Assembly (NCBI GenBank): GCA_016744135.1 | Contig: JADGEX010000001.1 | Span: forward strand, 1,499,029 to 1,563,028 | Direction: 5' to 3' | DNA from: Pseudodesulfovibrio sp. | Lineage (GTDB): Bacteria > Desulfobacterota > Desulfovibrionia > Desulfovibrionales > Desulfovibrionaceae | DNA length: 64,000 bases | In this document: positions 19,080 through 26,973 of the stretch, one piece after another | Position numbering within the stretch: the stretch's first letter is position 1 | Layout: every line of letters begins with the position of its first letter | Made by a program: the position numbers and the translations under genes | The notes under the pieces: generated by a model | Seen by the model: only the letters and a program-made list of their open reading frames with translations | What the model was told of the DNA's origin: nothing | Databases searched by the model: none

Positions 19080-19508
19080 ATGAAGACATATAGCCCGAAG
19101 CCGGAAGACGCGAACCGCGAATGGTTCATCGTCGACGCCACGGACAAGATCCTGGGCCGTCTGTGCACCGAGATCACCACTCGTCTGCGCGGCAAGCACA
19201 AGCCTGAATTTGCCCACCACATGGATATGGGCGACTTCGTGATTGTCATCAACGCCGACAAGATCAAGGTCACTGGCCAGAAGCTGGACAAAAAGATGTA
19301 CTACAAGCACACCAATCATCCCGGTGGTCTGAAAGAAAAGACCCTCCGCGAGATGTTGGCCATCAAGCCTGAGAACGTCATTACCGCCGCTGTCAAAGGC
19401 ATGCTGCCCAAAAACCGCATTGCCGCTCAGCAGATCAAGAAGCTGAAGGTATACGCAGGTTCCGAGCATCCGCACGCAGCCCAGGCTCCCAAACCTTTGG
19501 ATATTTAA
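19080..19508 (+). CDS. rplM: 50S ribosomal protein L13
   Basis: 142 residues starting [20 protein letters not shown] at ATG 19080 behind AAGGAG; the in-frame ATG at 19026 is far from any ribosome-binding site. The family motifs AxxxLGRL and KxYxxHTxxPGG-type ([12 protein letters not shown]) are present and the length is the usual 142. It forms a conserved two-gene unit with rpsI. Confidence 0.98.
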   Translation: MKTYSPKPEDANREWFIVDATDKILGRLCTEITTRLRGKHKPEFAHHMDMGDFVIVINADKIKVTGQKLDKKMYYKHTNHPGGLKEKTLREMLAIKPENVITAAVKGMLPKNRIAAQQIKKLKVYAGSEHPHAAQAPKPLDI

Positions 19509-19520
19509 TCGGGGATTATC

Positions 19521-19910
19521 ATGAGCGATTTCACTTACAGCACTGGTAAAAGAAAAAACGCCATCTCCCGTACCCGCCTCTACGCTGGTACAGGGCAGAT
19601 CACCGTTAACGGTCGTCCTTTCGAGGACTACTTTCCCCGCAAGACCCTGCAAATGGTTGTTCAGCAGCCCCTGAAGCTGGTCAAGATGCTCGACAAGTAC
19701 GACATCAAAGCCAACTGCTCCGGTGGCGGCGTATCCGGTCAGGCCGAGGCACTGCGCCACGGCATTTCCCGCGCCCTCTGCGAGATCGACCCTGAACTGC
19801 GCACCATTCTGAAGCCCGCCGGTCTCCTGACCCGCGATGCTCGTAAGAAAGAGCGTAAAAAGTACGGTCTCCGCGGCGCCCGCGCCAGCTTCCAGTTCTC
19901 CAAGCGTTAA
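19521..19910 (+). CDS. rpsI: 30S ribosomal protein S9
   Basis: 129 residues beginning [20 protein letters not shown] and ending [12 protein letters not shown], the canonical basic S9 tail that reaches the P-site tRNA. A GGGGAT ribosome-binding site lies just upstream, 12 bases after rplM. The last 30 bases of the gene and its terminator are duplicated downstream (20175-20362). Confidence 0.98.
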   Translation: MSDFTYSTGKRKNAISRTRLYAGTGQITVNGRPFEDYFPRKTLQMVVQQPLKLVKMLDKYDIKANCSGGGVSGQAEALRHGISRALCEIDPELRTILKPAGLLTRDARKKERKKYGLRGARASFQFSKR

Positions 19911-19937
19911 GCCGAGAATCGGAATACAAAGACTATC

Positions 19938-19969
19938 AAAGGTCGGTACCCATTGGGTGCCGACCTTTT
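19938..19969 (+). terminator. rpsI terminator (copy A)
   Basis: AAAGGTCGG pairs with CCGACCTTTT, with an inner CCC-ATT-GGG-type stem. Confidence 0.88.
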
Positions 19970-20070
19970 CGCGTGGACTTACACATCGATTCCATCCATT
20001 TTTTATCTCTCCCCCCTTCTCGACAACACACACCCTCAACGGGGGTCCACTGGACACCATACCCGATTTA

Positions 20071-20176
20071 CGTTTTGGACGAGAGTGCCGCAACGGCAAG
20101 GCGCAAGGACGAAGCTGTGGCTTGTCCACTGCGAGTCCGCAGCAACGCAGCAGATGCGGTGCTCTCGTCCAAAACG
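20071..20176. repeat. Inverted-repeat element (106 bp)
   Basis: The left arm 20071-20092 (CGTTTTGGACGAGAGTGCCG) and the right arm 20155-20176 are reverse complements over 22 bases with two mismatches. The core contains GGCAAGGCGCAAGGACGAAGC and CGCAGCAACGCAGC. The same core words occur in the element at 25905-26029, so these are members of a dispersed non-coding family. Confidence 0.8.
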
Positions 20177-20230
20177 CGCCTAGCTTCCAGTTCTCCAAGC
20201 GTTAGCCGAGAATCGGAATACAAGACTATC

Positions 20231-20262
20231 AAAGGTCGGTACCCATTGGGTGCCGACTTTTT
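20231..20262 (+). terminator. Duplicated rpsI-type terminator (copy B)
   Basis: Same stem as the 19938 terminator with one base change in the right arm (CCGACTTTTT). Confidence 0.7.
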
Positions 20263-20362
20263 CGCGTGGCCTCACACTTAACCTCATTCAAAATCCCACC
20301 TCTCGACAACGCACACCCACCATGGGTGTCCACTGGGCATCTACCTGATTTACGTTTTGGAC

Positions 20363-20392
20363 AAAAAAAGAGCAGAAATACCATCTCTGCTC
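20363..20392 (-). terminator. Terminator of the hypothetical exported protein gene
   Basis: On the minus strand GAGCAGA pairs with TCTGCTC, followed by seven T. Confidence 0.82.
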
Positions 20393-20425
20393 ATGCTTCC
20401 TATAAAAAAAACCAAAATCGAACGA

Positions 20426-20959
20426 TCACTCAACAAGCGTTTTTTTGTCACGAAGCACAGGCTCAACCCCACTCCCGTCCTTTTTCAAAATTCCGACTTG
20501 GGTAACGCCGTATACGAGTCGTTCAGGTTCCTCGCGCACTACCTGATCCAATTCCGGTGTCATCGACGTCATGGAGGTTATAAGACCACCATCGTCTTCT
20601 ATAGTGACAAACACACGATCCCCAACTTCGGGGTAATAATACGTATCGCCACCCACCAAGGCATTCGTTCGCTGAGGTTCCGTATCCACAGACTTACATT
20701 TACCAACGAAGGTATCAAGGACACCAGCTTCAAGTGCGTACTCAAGTGTAAATGTAACATCCTTGGACGTATATCGCTCGCCTACAAGAACCGTTTTCAC
20801 ATCAACTATGGTAGCAATGGCTTTAATTTTCGACTCTCTTGAAGCCTTTGCATACACTCCTGGCGGCATGAGTGCTGAGGCGGTAACCGCCGACAAAACC
20901 AGTAGCAGTACAATCGAGCCCATAGCTATACATGAATATTTTAGGGAATAATTATGCAT
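20426..20959 (-). CDS. Hypothetical exported or membrane-anchored protein
   Basis: 177 residues with an N-terminal hydrophobic signal or anchor (about 12-30, ending TASALMPPG). The rest is beta-rich, with VTFTLEYALEAG, GDTYYYPEVGDRVFVTIEDDGGLITSM and a basic C-terminus. I recognise no family. GAGGAAA precedes the ATG at 20959; M13 is an alternative start that would keep the signal sequence. It has its own terminator and is divergent from the radical SAM gene at 21092. Confidence 0.7.
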   Translation of the reverse strand: MHNYSLKYSCIAMGSIVLLLVLSAVTASALMPPGVYAKASRESKIKAIATIVDVKTVLVGERYTSKDVTFTLEYALEAGVLDTFVGKCKSVDTEPQRTNALVGGDTYYYPEVGDRVFVTIEDDGGLITSMTSMTPELDQVVREEPERLVYGVTQVGILKKDGSGVEPVLRDKKTLVE

Positions 20960-21091
20960 TATTATATTTCCTCTCTACCTTGCCTGATATCACATTTCAA
21001 AGGTTTGTAGAACAGGGGAAAACCCAGCAATATTATAATATGGATTCGTCCCTTGCCCAATCCCGGTGTTTGCCATTAGGATGCCTCCATT

Positions 21092-22354
21092 ATGTCATCC
21101 AAGAAAAAACCACAGCCAAAGATGCTGTTTGCGACTCCGGAAGGTGAAATATTCGACCATCCGGATCTTTTACTCATGATCCGTCGAGGCGACGAATTCG
21201 GCCTGCCAAGACCTGATGAAATCACCCCGCTCCCCGCAGAATCCGAATTCTTCATGCTGCCCGGTCGTCACGCCATGGGCTATAACCCGGAAACGGGACA
21301 AGCCGAAGTCATGGAAGAACTGGCCGTGGCCGCATTTGCTTGTCCGGGTCACACGCTCACCGGCGTTGCGGCCTATGACTTAGACGATGATGCGCCAATA
21401 CTGCCTTTGCTGTCATATGGCGGCATTGGATTTGCTGACGGCAAGTTCTGGGTCTGCGCCAAAAAGGTAGACGACGACAAACGACAAGTGTTCAAACACA
21501 TTCCACCAGATCGTGTGGAAGCCGGAGCTCATCAACTTATTTCAGAAATGCCGGAAAACAGATTGGTCAACCATCTGGCGGGGTGCGCCTTGACCAGCGG
21601 TTGCCCTGCAGCCAAAAACCTTGCGCTAGGCCGCTTTGAATGCCCTCTGCCCACGGCACAGTCATGTAACGCCCAATGCGTTGGCTGCATTTCCAAGCAA
21701 CCCGAAGATTCCGGTTTCCCATCCCCGCAATGCCGAATCAGTTTCACGCCCACGGCCAAAGAAATCGTGCAAGTCATGCGCCGCCACGAATCCCGTGAAC
21801 GCCGCCCCATCTTCTCCTTTGGGCAGGGTTGCGAAGGAGAACCCCTCACTGAAGCCGAACTTATCTGTGATGCAATCAAGGAATACCGCTCTGACGGAGG
21901 CTCCGGTACCGTCAACGTGAACACCAACGGTTCACGCCACATGGTTATTCCTGCCCTCAAGATAGCTGGCGTGAACTCTATACGTGTCAGCCTGAATTCA
22001 GCGCGTAAAGGCCCATATGAGGCATACTACCGTCCCAAGGGCTATACCTTTGAAGATGTCCGTGAAACCATTGCCAAGGCCCATGAGGTCGGCATGTTCG
22101 TGTCATTGAACCTTCTTTTCTTCCCTGGCATTACCGATACCGAGGAAGAATTCGACGCATTGGTCGAACTGGGCGAGTCATGCAAATACGACTTCGTTCA
22201 ATTACGCAACCTCAACCTCGATCCTGACCTTTACATGCGGTTAATGAAACCCTTCGGTCATTCCCCAAGCATGGGCTTCATGAACTTCAAGAAACGGCTT
22301 AAAAAGGCCCTCCCCTGGATCGAATACGGATATTTCAATCCGTATCTGGGATAA
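21092..22354 (+). CDS. Radical SAM domain protein of unknown substrate
   Basis: 420 residues. The iron-sulfur motif C-NAQ-C-VG-C (about residues 192-199, CxxxCxxC) and downstream GQGCEGEPL and NVNTNGSRHMV segments define a radical SAM core (about 185-400). The first 180 residues form an extra N-terminal domain with further cysteines (FACPGHT, GCALTSGCPAAK). Such enzymes use a 5'-deoxyadenosyl radical. The substrate cannot be told from the context; the gene stands alone between terminators. Confidence 0.85.
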   Translation: MSSKKKPQPKMLFATPEGEIFDHPDLLLMIRRGDEFGLPRPDEITPLPAESEFFMLPGRHAMGYNPETGQAEVMEELAVAAFACPGHTLTGVAAYDLDDDAPILPLLSYGGIGFADGKFWVCAKKVDDDKRQVFKHIPPDRVEAGAHQLISEMPENRLVNHLAGCALTSGCPAAKNLALGRFECPLPTAQSCNAQCVGCISKQPEDSGFPSPQCRISFTPTAKEIVQVMRRHESRERRPIFSFGQGCEGEPLTEAELICDAIKEYRSDGGSGTVNVNTNGSRHMVIPALKIAGVNSIRVSLNSARKGPYEAYYRPKGYTFEDVRETIAKAHEVGMFVSLNLLFFPGITDTEEEFDALVELGESCKYDFVQLRNLNLDPDLYMRLMKPFGHSPSMGFMNFKKRLKKALPWIEYGYFNPYLG

Positions 22355-22371
22355 TATTAAATCCAAACGAT

Positions 22372-22406
22372 AAAAGCCGCCCTCCATTTGGAAGGCGGCT
22401 TTTTTA
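22372..22406. terminator. Terminator between convergent radical SAM and rhodanese genes
   Basis: AAAAGCCGCC pairs with GGCGGCTTTT, followed by six T on the plus strand and TTTT on the minus strand. Confidence 0.88.
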
Positions 22407-22420
22407 TTCTCATCAATTTG

Positions 22421-22837
22421 TCATTTCAATTGTGTCGGATATTCTTTTTTTTCCCACGCAGCCCATCCACCTTTAAGAGCATAGACGTTCTTATAGCCAG
22501 CCTTGATCAATGCCTGCGCCGCCCGGGCGCTGGTGTATTCATTGTATCAGGCGCAATAAAGGACAATCGTCTTATCTTTAGGCATATCTGCCATCCATGA
22601 AGTATCATCATGCGGTTTACGGACAGCATTCTTAATCATGAACTCACTTTCGTCCCAGTCCCGACCACGACGGACATCAACGATCACCAATTCATCGGAG
22701 TCAATCATTTCTACCAGTTGCTCCACTTCCATACGGGGGGCACTGTCATCAGCTCTTGCGCTCGGCACAATTCCAACCGCACACACAACTCCCAACACTA
22801 AAGTCATTGTCATCAACATCATTTTTCGCTGAATCAT
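22421..22837 (-). CDS. Rhodanese-like sulfurtransferase, predicted selenoprotein (UGA = Sec97)
   Basis: Read through one UGA (22547-22549), the frame gives 138 residues: a signal peptide (about 1-29, ending PSARA), then a rhodanese domain with VIVDVRRGRDW, LYCA-U-YNEYTSARAAQAL and the closing KGGWAAWE. In rhodaneses of this kind the residue after YCA is the catalytic persulfide-forming cysteine of the active-site loop, and the UGA stands exactly there. The post-UGA sequence stays in frame and conserved to its TGA at 22421. A hairpin follows at SECIS distance (22513-22533). Probably a periplasmic Sec sulfurtransferase; a recent nonsense mutation of a cysteine codon is the alternative. Confidence 0.8.
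22513..22533 (-). promoter_or_regulatory. Candidate bacterial SECIS hairpin (rhodanese)
   Basis: In the mRNA, starting 13 bases after the UGA, CC-A-GCGCC pairs with GGCGC-A-GG around a CGGGC loop, with G at the second loop position. The loop begins 22 bases after the UGA, inside the range used by bacterial SelB. Confidence 0.55.
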
Positions 22838-22976
22838 ACTTCCTGCCTTGTCCTGTCGCCACGTACGGCCTCCCGCAGGGCACGATTGCCACCATCACAA
22901 AATGACGGGGAGACTCTCACAATAGAATAAAATCAGGATCAGGATCAAGACAAACCGACAATAATACCATCAAAAA

Positions 22977-23002
22977 AAAGGCCGCTCCAAAGAGCAGCCT
23001 TT
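22977..23002 (-). terminator. Terminator after purM
   Basis: AAAGGCTGCTC and GAGCGGCCTTT pair around a TTTG-type loop with one mismatch, followed by a T run on the minus strand. Confidence 0.8.
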
Positions 23003-23025
23003 CATAAACTCAATATTACCTAATA

Positions 23026-24087
23026 CTAGGGAAAAGTAATCTCGACTTGCTCACCGGAGCCTTCGCGCTCAACAATTTCGCCAATGCGATAGGCTTCAAC
23101 ATCATCGCGAGCGTCAAGTATCTCCATGGCCTTATCTGCACTGTCTGCTGCAAGGATGAGAATATACCCGATACCGCAGTTGAATATCTGCAACATTTCC
23201 GGCCAGGAGAGTCCGCCCTGATTCTTAAGCCAATCAAAAATCGGCAGCATGTCCCAGGAACCAAATTCTATGGCTGCCGTGACATCATCAGGCAGAACAC
23301 GGGGAATATTATCGTAGAATCCGCCACCCGTGACATGAACCATTCCCTTGATGGTCAAGGCCTCCATGACTTCAAGGACAGCCTTGACGTAAATTTTCGT
23401 CGGCTCAATGAGCACTTCGGCCACGGTCTTGTCCGTTCCGGGGAATGTGTCGTCCTGTTTGAGACCGGATTCGCCAAGAATCTTTCGAATCAAAGACCAA
23501 CCATTGGAGTGGGCGCCCGTAGAACCGAGCCCGATGAGCACATCACCGGCCTTGACGTCCTTGCCGGTCACCATCTTGGGCGTATCCACCATGCCAACAG
23601 CAAAACCGGACAGGTCGTACTCGCCGTCAGGATAGAAACCGGGCATTTCAGCGGTTTCACCGCCAAGAAGTGCGCACGCTGACTGGCGACATCCTTCACA
23701 CACGCCAGAAACGACCTGTGCGGCAACACCAGATTCCAGTTTGCCTGTGGCAAAATAGTCAAGGAAAAACAGCGGGTTCGCCCCTTGGACAAGCACATCG
23801 TTAACCGACATGGCAACCAGATCAATACCCACGGTGTCATGCTTATCAAACATGAAAGCAAGCTTGAGCTTGGTGCCCACGCCGTCAGCCCCGGCCACAA
23901 GCATGGGAGCTTCCATGCCGGAAATTTCTGGCTTGAACAGACCGCCGAAGCCGCCGATGTCCGTTGCCACGCCGGGCGTGAAGGTGGATTTCACCATATC
24001 TTTAATGCGACCGACAAATTCATTGCCTGCCTCGATGTTCACACCGGCTGCGGTGTATGCCTGGGAACGTTTGGCGCTATCGCTCAT
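23026..24087 (-). CDS. purM: Phosphoribosylformylglycinamidine cyclo-ligase (AIR synthetase)
   Basis: 353 residues, usual length. It closes the imidazole ring in purine synthesis (FGAM to AIR, ATP-dependent). PurM motifs are intact: VNIEAGNEFV near the N-terminus, GGFGGLF, AGADGVGTKLKLA, ALLGGETAEMPGFY, GLGSTGAHSNGWSLIR and VHVTGGGFYDNIPRVL. No other pur gene is adjacent. It is divergent from the gene at 24245. Confidence 0.97.
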   Translation of the reverse strand: MSDSAKRSQAYTAAGVNIEAGNEFVGRIKDMVKSTFTPGVATDIGGFGGLFKPEISGMEAPMLVAGADGVGTKLKLAFMFDKHDTVGIDLVAMSVNDVLVQGANPLFFLDYFATGKLESGVAAQVVSGVCEGCRQSACALLGGETAEMPGFYPDGEYDLSGFAVGMVDTPKMVTGKDVKAGDVLIGLGSTGAHSNGWSLIRKILGESGLKQDDTFPGTDKTVAEVLIEPTKIYVKAVLEVMEALTIKGMVHVTGGGFYDNIPRVLPDDVTAAIEFGSWDMLPIFDWLKNQGGLSWPEMLQIFNCGIGYILILAADSADKAMEILDARDDVEAYRIGEIVEREGSGEQVEITFP

Positions 24088-24244
24088 ATATTTCTCCTAA
24101 CAAGCGTTCAAGATGGAGCTTCTATAGATGGTTGCTCGCTCAAGTTCAAGGAGAGAATGGACGGCCCGCCAATTGCATTGCCATAATTACGGCCTGCGCG
24201 TATATAAACAATAAGAAAGAACACCGTCTGTCATGGAGGAAACC

Positions 24245-24625
24245 ATGCGCCATTTCAGTACCATAGCCGTCGCAATCCTGACCGTCCTGGTTTTGACGAT
24301 CACTCCGGCATTGGCCCAGAATAAATTCAAAAACGAAGACTCTGCCCAAAACAGACAAGACAATGCATTCGGAACCCGTCAGATTGAAGACGAAAAGCCC
24401 ACGACCACTTTCGGCACCAATGAAGCCGGAGATAGCACTATCAGTTCCGACCCGCCCAAAAAGGAAGAAACAGACTGGTACGACCGGGAAACCGTGATAA
24501 CACCATGGGGCGTCTCATCCAAACCCGCCAACTCAAATTCTACCACGACTACCACCGAAGAATTTGTTGACGAGGATGGCAAAAAAACCACCCGAACGAC
24601 AACGACTAAGACAAAAAAAGACTGA
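24245..24625 (+). CDS. Hypothetical exported, Thr-rich protein
   Basis: 126 residues. ATG at 24245 follows GGAGG; an ATG at 24233 overlaps that site and is less likely. A signal peptide (about 1-24, ending TPALA-Q) precedes a hydrophilic, low-complexity chain rich in Thr, Asp, Glu and Lys, with repeated Thr runs (STTTTTTEE, TTRTTTTKTKKD) at the C-terminus. No family recognised; probably a disordered periplasmic protein. Confidence 0.65.
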   Translation: MRHFSTIAVAILTVLVLTITPALAQNKFKNEDSAQNRQDNAFGTRQIEDEKPTTTFGTNEAGDSTISSDPPKKEETDWYDRETVITPWGVSSKPANSNSTTTTTEEFVDEDGKKTTRTTTTKTKKD

Positions 24626-24689
24626 GTTCATTCTCGGCCCATGACGAACACACACCCTTCTGGTAATATACCGCCAGGAGGGTTTTCCC

Positions 24690-25709
24690 ATGATTGAAGC
24701 GAGACTTTGGGAATCAATTGGACGCGACACGATTTCCTGCCGATTATGCAACCACTACTGTCCGATCAAGCCCGGTAAGCGGGGACGATGCGGCGTGCGT
24801 GAAAACCGTAACGGCACACTCTATTCGCTAAATTACGACAAAATAGCCGTTCAAAACCTTGATCCCGTAGAAAAAAAGCCACTCTATCATTTCCAACCGG
24901 GGACACGCACATATTCAATAGCCACCATGGGCTGCAATCTACGCTGTTCATTCTGCCAGAATTGGTCGCTGTCTCAACCGCCACACGAAAACGGTATCAT
25001 TGAAGGTCATGCAGTGACACCGCAACAATTGGTGGACGATGCCATCAGACGGGGGGCAGCATCCATTTCCTATACATACTCCGAGCCAACCATCTTTTTC
25101 GAATTGATGCAGGATACAGCCACTCTCGCCAAAGAGCGTGGCCTAAAAAATATTATGGTGTCCAATGGATTCATGAGCACGGAATGTCTCGATGAACTGG
25201 CACCGATTGTTGACGCCATCAACGTGGACTTGAAATGCTTCACCGAAGATTTTTACAAAGAAATATCCGGCGCACGCCTGAAACCTGTGCTGAACAACCT
25301 CATAAAAATCAAACAGGAACTCAAGTGGTGGCTCGAAGTCACGACCTTGCTCATCCCCGGCCACAATGATTCTCCGGCTGAATTGAACCAACTGACAGAA
25401 TTTATTGCCAAGGAACTCGGCACAGATACGCCATGGCACATCTCCCGCTTCCACCCTGACTACAAAATGACCAATTCAGGAGTTACTCCCGGAGACGCTC
25501 TGGAAACCGCATATGATATCGGCAAGTCAAAAGGGCTTAAATACGTATACATCGGCAACATGCCGGGACTTGATAGGCAAACGACCTTCTGCCCCGGCTG
25601 TAACGCCCAACTCATCGACCGTTCCGGATTTTCCCTGCAACGCTCAGGAATCAAGGACGGCCAGTGTACAAAATGCGGCGAAACCATCCATGGCATAAAT
25701 ATTGGATAG
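24690..25709 (+). CDS. amrS: AmmeMemoRadiSam-system radical SAM enzyme
   Basis: 339 residues. The pattern is that of AmrS: an N-terminal cysteine-rich knot (CRLCNHYCPIKPGKRGRCGVREN, about 17-39, quoted in parts), the radical SAM motif C-NLR-C-SF-C (about 92-99), SYTYSEPTIFFE, and a C-terminal rubredoxin-like CPGC...CTKCGE. AmrS is genetically linked to AMMECR1 and Memo homologs and its product is not settled; those partners are not in this window. It is not preceded by an obvious terminator from the 24245 gene and may be co-transcribed with it. Confidence 0.88.
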   Translation: MIEARLWESIGRDTISCRLCNHYCPIKPGKRGRCGVRENRNGTLYSLNYDKIAVQNLDPVEKKPLYHFQPGTRTYSIATMGCNLRCSFCQNWSLSQPPHENGIIEGHAVTPQQLVDDAIRRGAASISYTYSEPTIFFELMQDTATLAKERGLKNIMVSNGFMSTECLDELAPIVDAINVDLKCFTEDFYKEISGARLKPVLNNLIKIKQELKWWLEVTTLLIPGHNDSPAELNQLTEFIAKELGTDTPWHISRFHPDYKMTNSGVTPGDALETAYDIGKSKGLKYVYIGNMPGLDRQTTFCPGCNAQLIDRSGFSLQRSGIKDGQCTKCGETIHGINIG

Positions 25710-25904
25710 TCGGGCTTGCCAAGAGCGAACATATGCAGTAGGTATGCATCCCTCCACGGCGCAGTTGTTTGTTTTTGGTTTTTTGTCAGAGTGCGAGAAT
25801 CTCCATCTGACACAATGCAGTGAGAATTGAATCTCCGCATATCCCAATATGCCAAGATTCGCCTTTCACAACAACGCAGCCAGAGCGTAAGCTCTTTGTG
25901 ACTT
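25710..25904. other. Non-coding stretch before the inverted-repeat element
   Basis: No supportable gene. CAACAACGCAGCCAGAG at about 25870-25886 echoes the core word of the two inverted-repeat elements, so this may be a decayed copy next to the intact one. Confidence 0.45.
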
Positions 25905-26029
25905 GTCAGATTCGTGAGGATTTTCTCTGGCAAGGCACAAGAAAAAGGCATGATCGCCGCGTATTTTATACGCAAGGGTCCGACTTTTTTCGCAGCAACG
26001 AAGCCAGTGGAAATCTTCACGAATCTGAC
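25905..26029. repeat. Inverted-repeat element (125 bp) abutting tRNA-Pro
   Basis: Left arm 25905-25931 (GTCAGATTCGTGAGGA...) and right arm 26003-26029 are reverse complements over 27 bases with about four mismatches. The core carries GGCAAGGCACAAG and CGCAGCAACGAAGC, matching the words in the 20071 element. The right arm ends on the first base of the tRNA gene. Confidence 0.8.
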
Positions 26030-26105
26030 GGGGCGTGGCGCAGTCTGGTAGCGCGCCTGCTTTGGGAGCAGGATGCCGGGAGTTCAAATCTCTTCGCCCC
26101 GACCA
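26029..26105 (+). tRNA. tRNA-Pro (anticodon TGG)
   Basis: A full cloverleaf: acceptor CGGGGCG/CGCCCCG, D stem GCGC/GCGC with loop AGTCTGGTA, anticodon stem CCTGC/GCAGG with loop TTTGGGA (anticodon TGG at 26063-26065), T arm GGGAG-TTCAAAT-CTCTT, discriminator A and encoded CCA. Confidence 0.96.
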
Positions 26106-26115
26106 GTGATATTAA

Positions 26116-26156
26116 CAGCCTTGATTCTTGGTACTTTACCGAGAATCAAGGCTTTT
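26116..26156 (+). terminator. Terminator after tRNA-Pro
   Basis: AGCCTTGATTCTTGG pairs with CCGAGAATCAAGGCT (one G-T pair), followed by TTTATTTT. Confidence 0.9.
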
Positions 26157-26973
26157 ATTTTGAACGTTATTCCAATCAATTGTTACAGTGAAAACTTGGA
26201 AACGACGCACAGACATATCCGCCTTTATCGCCGTGGCCCCACCGACTACCACCGCGCATGTTCTCAGGAGCTGAATCGCCATGGACTTCGGCTAAATGGA
26301 TGTAGTTTTGTGGAGTCCATTCTATACTGTACCTTTCGTGTTCCAAACATATTATAGTAGCCTGTCTGGCAACGTATCTGTTCATATAAGTTGGCAGCAT
26401 CAAATCCAATAGAAGTCTACGCCAACTGGACACTCTACTTAGGTCTGAGCGTCCATGTCGGATAGAGGAAGGCCTTGATTGACAAAATGTCCATCAAGGT
26501 CATTGTCTTTGTCTAACAAGAGCTTGTCATACAGTGAAACTCTCCACCATGCTGCTATAGTGAGATTCCTTTAATTAATGACATATGACTAGATAAATGG
26601 AGTGAAACTCACTGTAGATTTTGTTAACGGCAGCCTTCAAATATCATAACCAGTTTGTTTTACGCATAAGAAGTGGGTTCAGTGTATTGGCACAATGAGT
26701 CAGAATGAACACCAAATATCCCACGTGTGTCCTATTATTATAAAGGTTAGGGCTGTGAGACCATTCTGAGCATGACGTCAATGGGCAAATTGCTATCGTT
26801 ACCGGTCTGCTGGGAGCATAAAGCTGCTGAAGTACAACAGCGCATTATCCACAGAATAACATTTCGGTTTGTTTAACTTTTATATGTTGACACATAAGAT
26901 AATAGACCCATAGGTTAAAGATTATTAAATTTCAAACAGTTGTTCTATTGTTAGTCTTTATTAGGAGGACGCA
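26157..26973. other. Gene-poor stretch between tRNA-Pro and the VCBS protein
   Basis: About 800 AT-rich bases without a supportable gene; short ORFs on both strands have no ribosome-binding site or recognisable family. It holds the left copy of a direct repeat (26448-26520). Position just after a tRNA gene is typical of integration sites, but I see no integrase or att duplication of the tRNA end. Confidence 0.5.
26448..26520. repeat. Direct repeat flanking the VCBS gene, left copy
   Basis: Begins AGCGTCCATGTCGG and contains the hairpin CCTTGAT-TGACAAAATGTCC-ATCAAGG, ending CTAACAAG. It matches 29667-29736 at roughly 70% identity, with compensating changes in the stem. Confidence 0.6.

Larger units (their letters stand above)
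19881..20362. repeat. Tandem duplication of rpsI 3' end plus terminator, with an inserted element
   Basis: Copy A (19881-20080) includes the last codons of rpsI, its terminator and a tail ending GATTTACGTTTTGGAC. Copy B (20175-20362) repeats the same order (AGCTTCCAGTTCTCCAAGCG, terminator, CTCGACAAC, GATTTACGTTTTGGAC) with small changes. Between them sits an inverted-repeat element (20071-20176). Copy B encodes no gene; the stretch 19911-20425 otherwise holds only terminators. Confidence 0.85.

Noticed and set aside
22547..22549. Simple nonsense pseudogene reading of the rhodanese
   Set aside because: Possible, but the stop falls exactly on the catalytic Cys, the rest is intact, and a second gene in the window shows the same pattern.
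26157..26447. Integrated element at tRNA-Pro
   Set aside because: No integrase, no repeated tRNA 3' end, and no phage or plasmid genes follow; only the position is suggestive.
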